A stretch of DNA of 64,000 bases from UBA2365 sp964594045 (GTDB taxonomy: Bacteria; Bacteroidota; Bacteroidia; Chitinophagales; Saprospiraceae): NCBI GenBank assembly GCA_964594045.1, contig CAZQKR010000003.1, positions 1-64,000 on the forward strand. The letters run 5' to 3'. Positions 62,601 to 64,000 of the stretch are shown here, in pieces. The notes under the pieces are model-generated. The model saw only the letters and a list, made by a program, of their open reading frames with translations. It had not been told where the DNA came from and ran no database searches. Each line of letters opens with the position of its first letter. The first letter of the stretch is position 1. The translations under genes and the position numbers were made by a program.

Positions 62601-64000
62601 ATACGACTGATCCGGGCTGGGAACCCGCTTTAATGCCAGACCATAACTCAATCTACCTGATCGAAGGCGCACACACCACCCTTGATTGTGCAGCTTGTCA
62701 TAATGGAAATTACAACAACACACCAAATACCTGTTTTGGTTGCCATGCGGATAATTATAACAATACAACAGACCCGGATCATCAGGCCGGGGCTTACCCG
62801 AATGACTGTACGATCTGCCATAGTCAGAACACATGGACTCCTGCAAGTTTTGACCATAATTCCGTATATCCTTTGACCGGCGGACATGCCTTGATCGCGG
62901 AAGATTGTGCTTTATGTCATCAGGGATCTTACAGTAACACGCCAAACACCTGTCAGGAATGCCATCAGACTCATTATAATGGTGCTGAAAATCCCAACCA
63001 TGTTAATCTTGGTTTTTCCAACGATTGCGCTGTTTGTCATACGACGAACCCCGGATGGGAACCGGCTTTGATGCCTGACCACAACAGCTTTTATCTTATA
63101 GAGGGAGCACATACAGGACTGGATTGTGCAGCTTGTCATAATGGAAATTACAACAACACACCAAATACCTGTTTTGGTTGCCATGCGGATAATTATAACA
63201 ATACAACAGACCCGGATCATCAGGCCGGGGCTTACCCGAATGACTGTACGATCTGCCATAGTCAGAACACATGGACTCCTGCAAGTTTTGACCATAATTC
63301 CGTATATCCTTTGACCGGCGGACATGCCTTGATCGCGGAAGATTGTGCTTTATGTCATCAGGGATCTTACAGTAACACGCCAAACACCTGTCAGGAATGC
63401 CATCAGACTCATTATAATGGTGCTGAAAATCCCAACCATGTTAATCTTGGTTTTTCCAACGATTGCGCTGTTTGTCATACGACGAACCCCGGCTGGGAAC
63501 CGGCTTTGATGCCTGACCACAACAGCTTTTATGTAATAGAGGGAGCACATACAGGGTTGGATTGCGCAGCTTGTCATAATGGAAATTACAACAACACGCC
63601 GAATACCTGTTTTGGGTGTCACAGTGATGATTATTCCGCAACAACTGATCCGAACCACGCTGTTGAACAATTTCCTGTAGATTGCGCCAGCTGCCATTCG
63701 CAAACGGCCTGGACTCCATCTACTTTTGATCATAACAATTTCTGGCCCTTAACGGGTGGACATGCTCTGGTAGCCAATAACTGCAATCTGTGCCACAATG
63801 GCAATTATTCCAACACTCCAAATTTGTGCAGCGACTGTCATACTTCCGACTATATGGCAACAACCAATCCGAATCACAATGCGCTCGGATTGCCCATGGA
63901 TTGTGCAATGTGTCATACGACCGAACCACAATGGAACCCGGCGCAATTTCCGATACATAACGATTTTTATGTTTTGGAAGGTGCACATACAGGGTTGGAT
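59618..64000 (+). CDS. Giant multihaem cytochrome c, at least 58 haems, cut by the window end
   Basis: Open from the ATG at 59618 to the last base (1461 codons) with no stop, so the protein is longer. The start gives a signal peptide MRRLSQIILILIFGSALWGQ. I count 58 CxxCH motifs, one per 25 residues. The body is built of modules of about 73 residues with three haems each: H-then-C-A-A-C-H, C-x-G-C-H and C-x-x-C-H, linked by NxNYNNTPN, TTDPNH and W-x-P-x-x-F-x-H segments. The His in those links probably serve as distal ligands. Earlier modules also carry FPIYSGKHKGEWDQC-type inserts. The ATG lies within the end of the 23-haem gene, so the two are translationally coupled. It likely forms a long haem wire from the periplasm outwards. 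The C-terminus (anchor or type IX signal) is not visible. Confidence 0.93.
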   Translation, partial: MRRLSQIILILIFGSALWGQSPHGERLVIDCASCHSPENWSFDRKNAAFSHDITRFSLKGQHKELDCRLCHSSLIFDEASPDCNSCHRDIHQKTVGNDCARCHNSSSWIVTNIYEVHERTNFPLIGVHKKVNCSECHQNVANNLFDPLDINCVSCHLSDYQMTTRPNHSLSGFSDNCSDCHDLFSHDWKSNGVNHSFFPLEKGHNITDCAACHKNENYRIISNDCVSCHQADYDNTVNPNHKLSGIQTDCKTCHTTDPDWNPAVFKEHDELFFPIYSGKHKGKWDNCTECHDNPSNYAIFTCTSCHKKPETDHEHDEVAGYHYDSGACLACHPTGNEGSIFNHNTTGFPLTGAHTTVNCQECHTNGYKGTSTACNSCHQDDYDASVNPSHPNLGLPTDCAQCHTTQPDWKPATFEIHNDFYALNGKHAAIANDCAACHNGDYNNTPNSCYGCHSENYNSTTDPDHKTALFPQDCASCHSENAWVPSTFEHDGLYFPIYSGKHKGEWDQCQDCHQVAGDFKQFTCISCHQNPETNEEHEGVSGYVYTDNACLACHPSGDADAVFDHSTTGFLLTGGHSGVDCASCHASGYEGTSPDCASCHTIDYNLSQNPSHTALNLSTDCAMCHTTQPGWNPARFEVHNQFYSLNGAHAVIANDCAACHNGNYTNTPNTCNACHAADFNATTDPNHVLLQFPDDCASCHSENAWTPSTFNHDGQYFPIYSGKHKGEWDQCMDCHNNPGDFGQFTCINCHTNPETNEEHEEVQGYFYSDAACLACHPTGEADDVFDHGSTGFLLSGGHSGVDCISCHSGGFSGTNSECVACHQNDFDQSINPSHVTLGMSTDCTSCHTTNPGWSPASFSMHNEFYPILGAHTSIANDCAACHAGNYTNTPNTCIGCHQTDFNNTSNPNHGVNAFPTDCALCHEQNAWTPSSFDHDVVYPLTGGHAAVAQECTLCHNGNYNNTPNNCQDCHQADFNNTMNPNHNALGFSTDCTSCHTTDPGWEPALMPDHNSIYLIEGAHTTLDCAACHNGNYNNTPNTCFGCHADNYNNTTDPDHQAGAYPNDCTICHSQNTWTPASFDHNSVYPLTGGHALIAEDCALCHQGSYSNTPNTCQECHQTHYNGAENPNHVNLGFSNDCAVCHTTNPGWEPALMPDHNSFYLIEGAHTGLDCAACHNGNYNNTPNTCFGCHADNYNNTTDPDHQAGAYPNDCTICHSQNTWTPASFDHNSVYPLTGGHALIAEDCALCHQGSYSNTPNTCQECHQTHYNGAENPNHVNLGFSNDCAVCHTTNPGWEPALMPDHNSFYVIEGAHTGLDCAACHNGNYNNTPNTCFGCHSDDYSATTDPNHAVEQFPVDCASCHSQTAWTPSTFDHNNFWPLTGGHALVANNCNLCHNGNYSNTPNLCSDCHTSDYMATTNPNHNALGLPMDCAMCHTTEPQWNPAQFPIHNDFYVLEGAHTGLD
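62684..63559 (+). repeat. Two near-identical 438-bp tandem repeats in the giant cytochrome gene
   Basis: Copies at 62684-63121 and 63122-63559 differ at only about five bases by eye, clustered in the last 70 bp. Each encodes 146 residues with six haem motifs (two modules). A third unit starts at 63560 and then diverges. The repeat indicates recent duplication within the gene. Confidence 0.93.

Noticed and set aside
59618..64000. Many minus-strand open frames opposite the giant cytochrome
   Set aside because: They arise from the repetitive CxxCH codon pattern; translated products have no domain and the plus-strand frame is continuous with a signal peptide.

Overview
The window is ordinary chromosomal DNA from a member of the Bacteroidota, most likely a Saprospiraceae-like environmental lineage (the family-level placement is inference). 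Pointers are a type IX secretion C-terminal signal on one protein, the Bacteroidota form of GlmU, a LytTR regulator paired with a beta-propeller histidine kinase, a BlaI/BlaR1-TonB pair, many short lipoproteins and beta-barrels, a FISUMP-domain protein, and promoter-like TTG/TTTG-N18-21-TAnnTTTG motifs. I saw no rRNA, tRNA, insertion sequence, phage or CRISPR array.

Layout. 0-5 kb: housekeeping genes (glycosyltransferase, GlmU-like enzyme, ribosomal protein L31 type B, YraN, methyltransferase, TlpA-type thioredoxin). 5-9 kb: a secreted protein fusing a subtilisin protease to a GH9 cellulase. 9-13.3 kb: small lipoproteins and a beta-barrel. 13.4-23 kb: BlaR1/BlaI regulation, a CPBP protease, an MFS transporter, a LytTR two-component pair and a YbaN protein. 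23.4-28.9 kb: a complete Rnf complex operon (rseC-rnfBCDGEA). 29-35 kb: ECF sigma factor, envelope proteins and penicillin-binding protein 1A.

35.4-47.2 kb: a compact secondary-lipid/polyketide locus: a long acyl-CoA dehydrogenase, a 3100-residue synthase (KS-AT-KS-six ACPs-KR-DH) and an Sfp-type phosphopantetheinyl transferase. All six ACPs carry Thr where the phosphopantetheine-accepting Ser should be, and three consecutive ACP units are identical 339-bp DNA repeats.

47.4-55.2 kb: a type IX-secreted serine hydrolase, a UPF0158 protein, a lipoprotein of the ADP-ribosylglycohydrolase family, and an HxlR-type regulator divergent from a five-gene redox/stress operon.

55.6-64 kb (to the edge): a tightly overlapping four-gene operon: a five-helix membrane protein with candidate haem b ligands, a membrane-anchored iron-sulfur/FAD oxidoreductase, a 23-haem c-type cytochrome, and a giant multihaem cytochrome with 58 CxxCH motifs in the 1461 residues visible, still open at the window end. 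This looks like a path for moving electrons from a cytoplasmic donor across the envelope. It and the Thr-ACP synthase are the two most unusual systems here.
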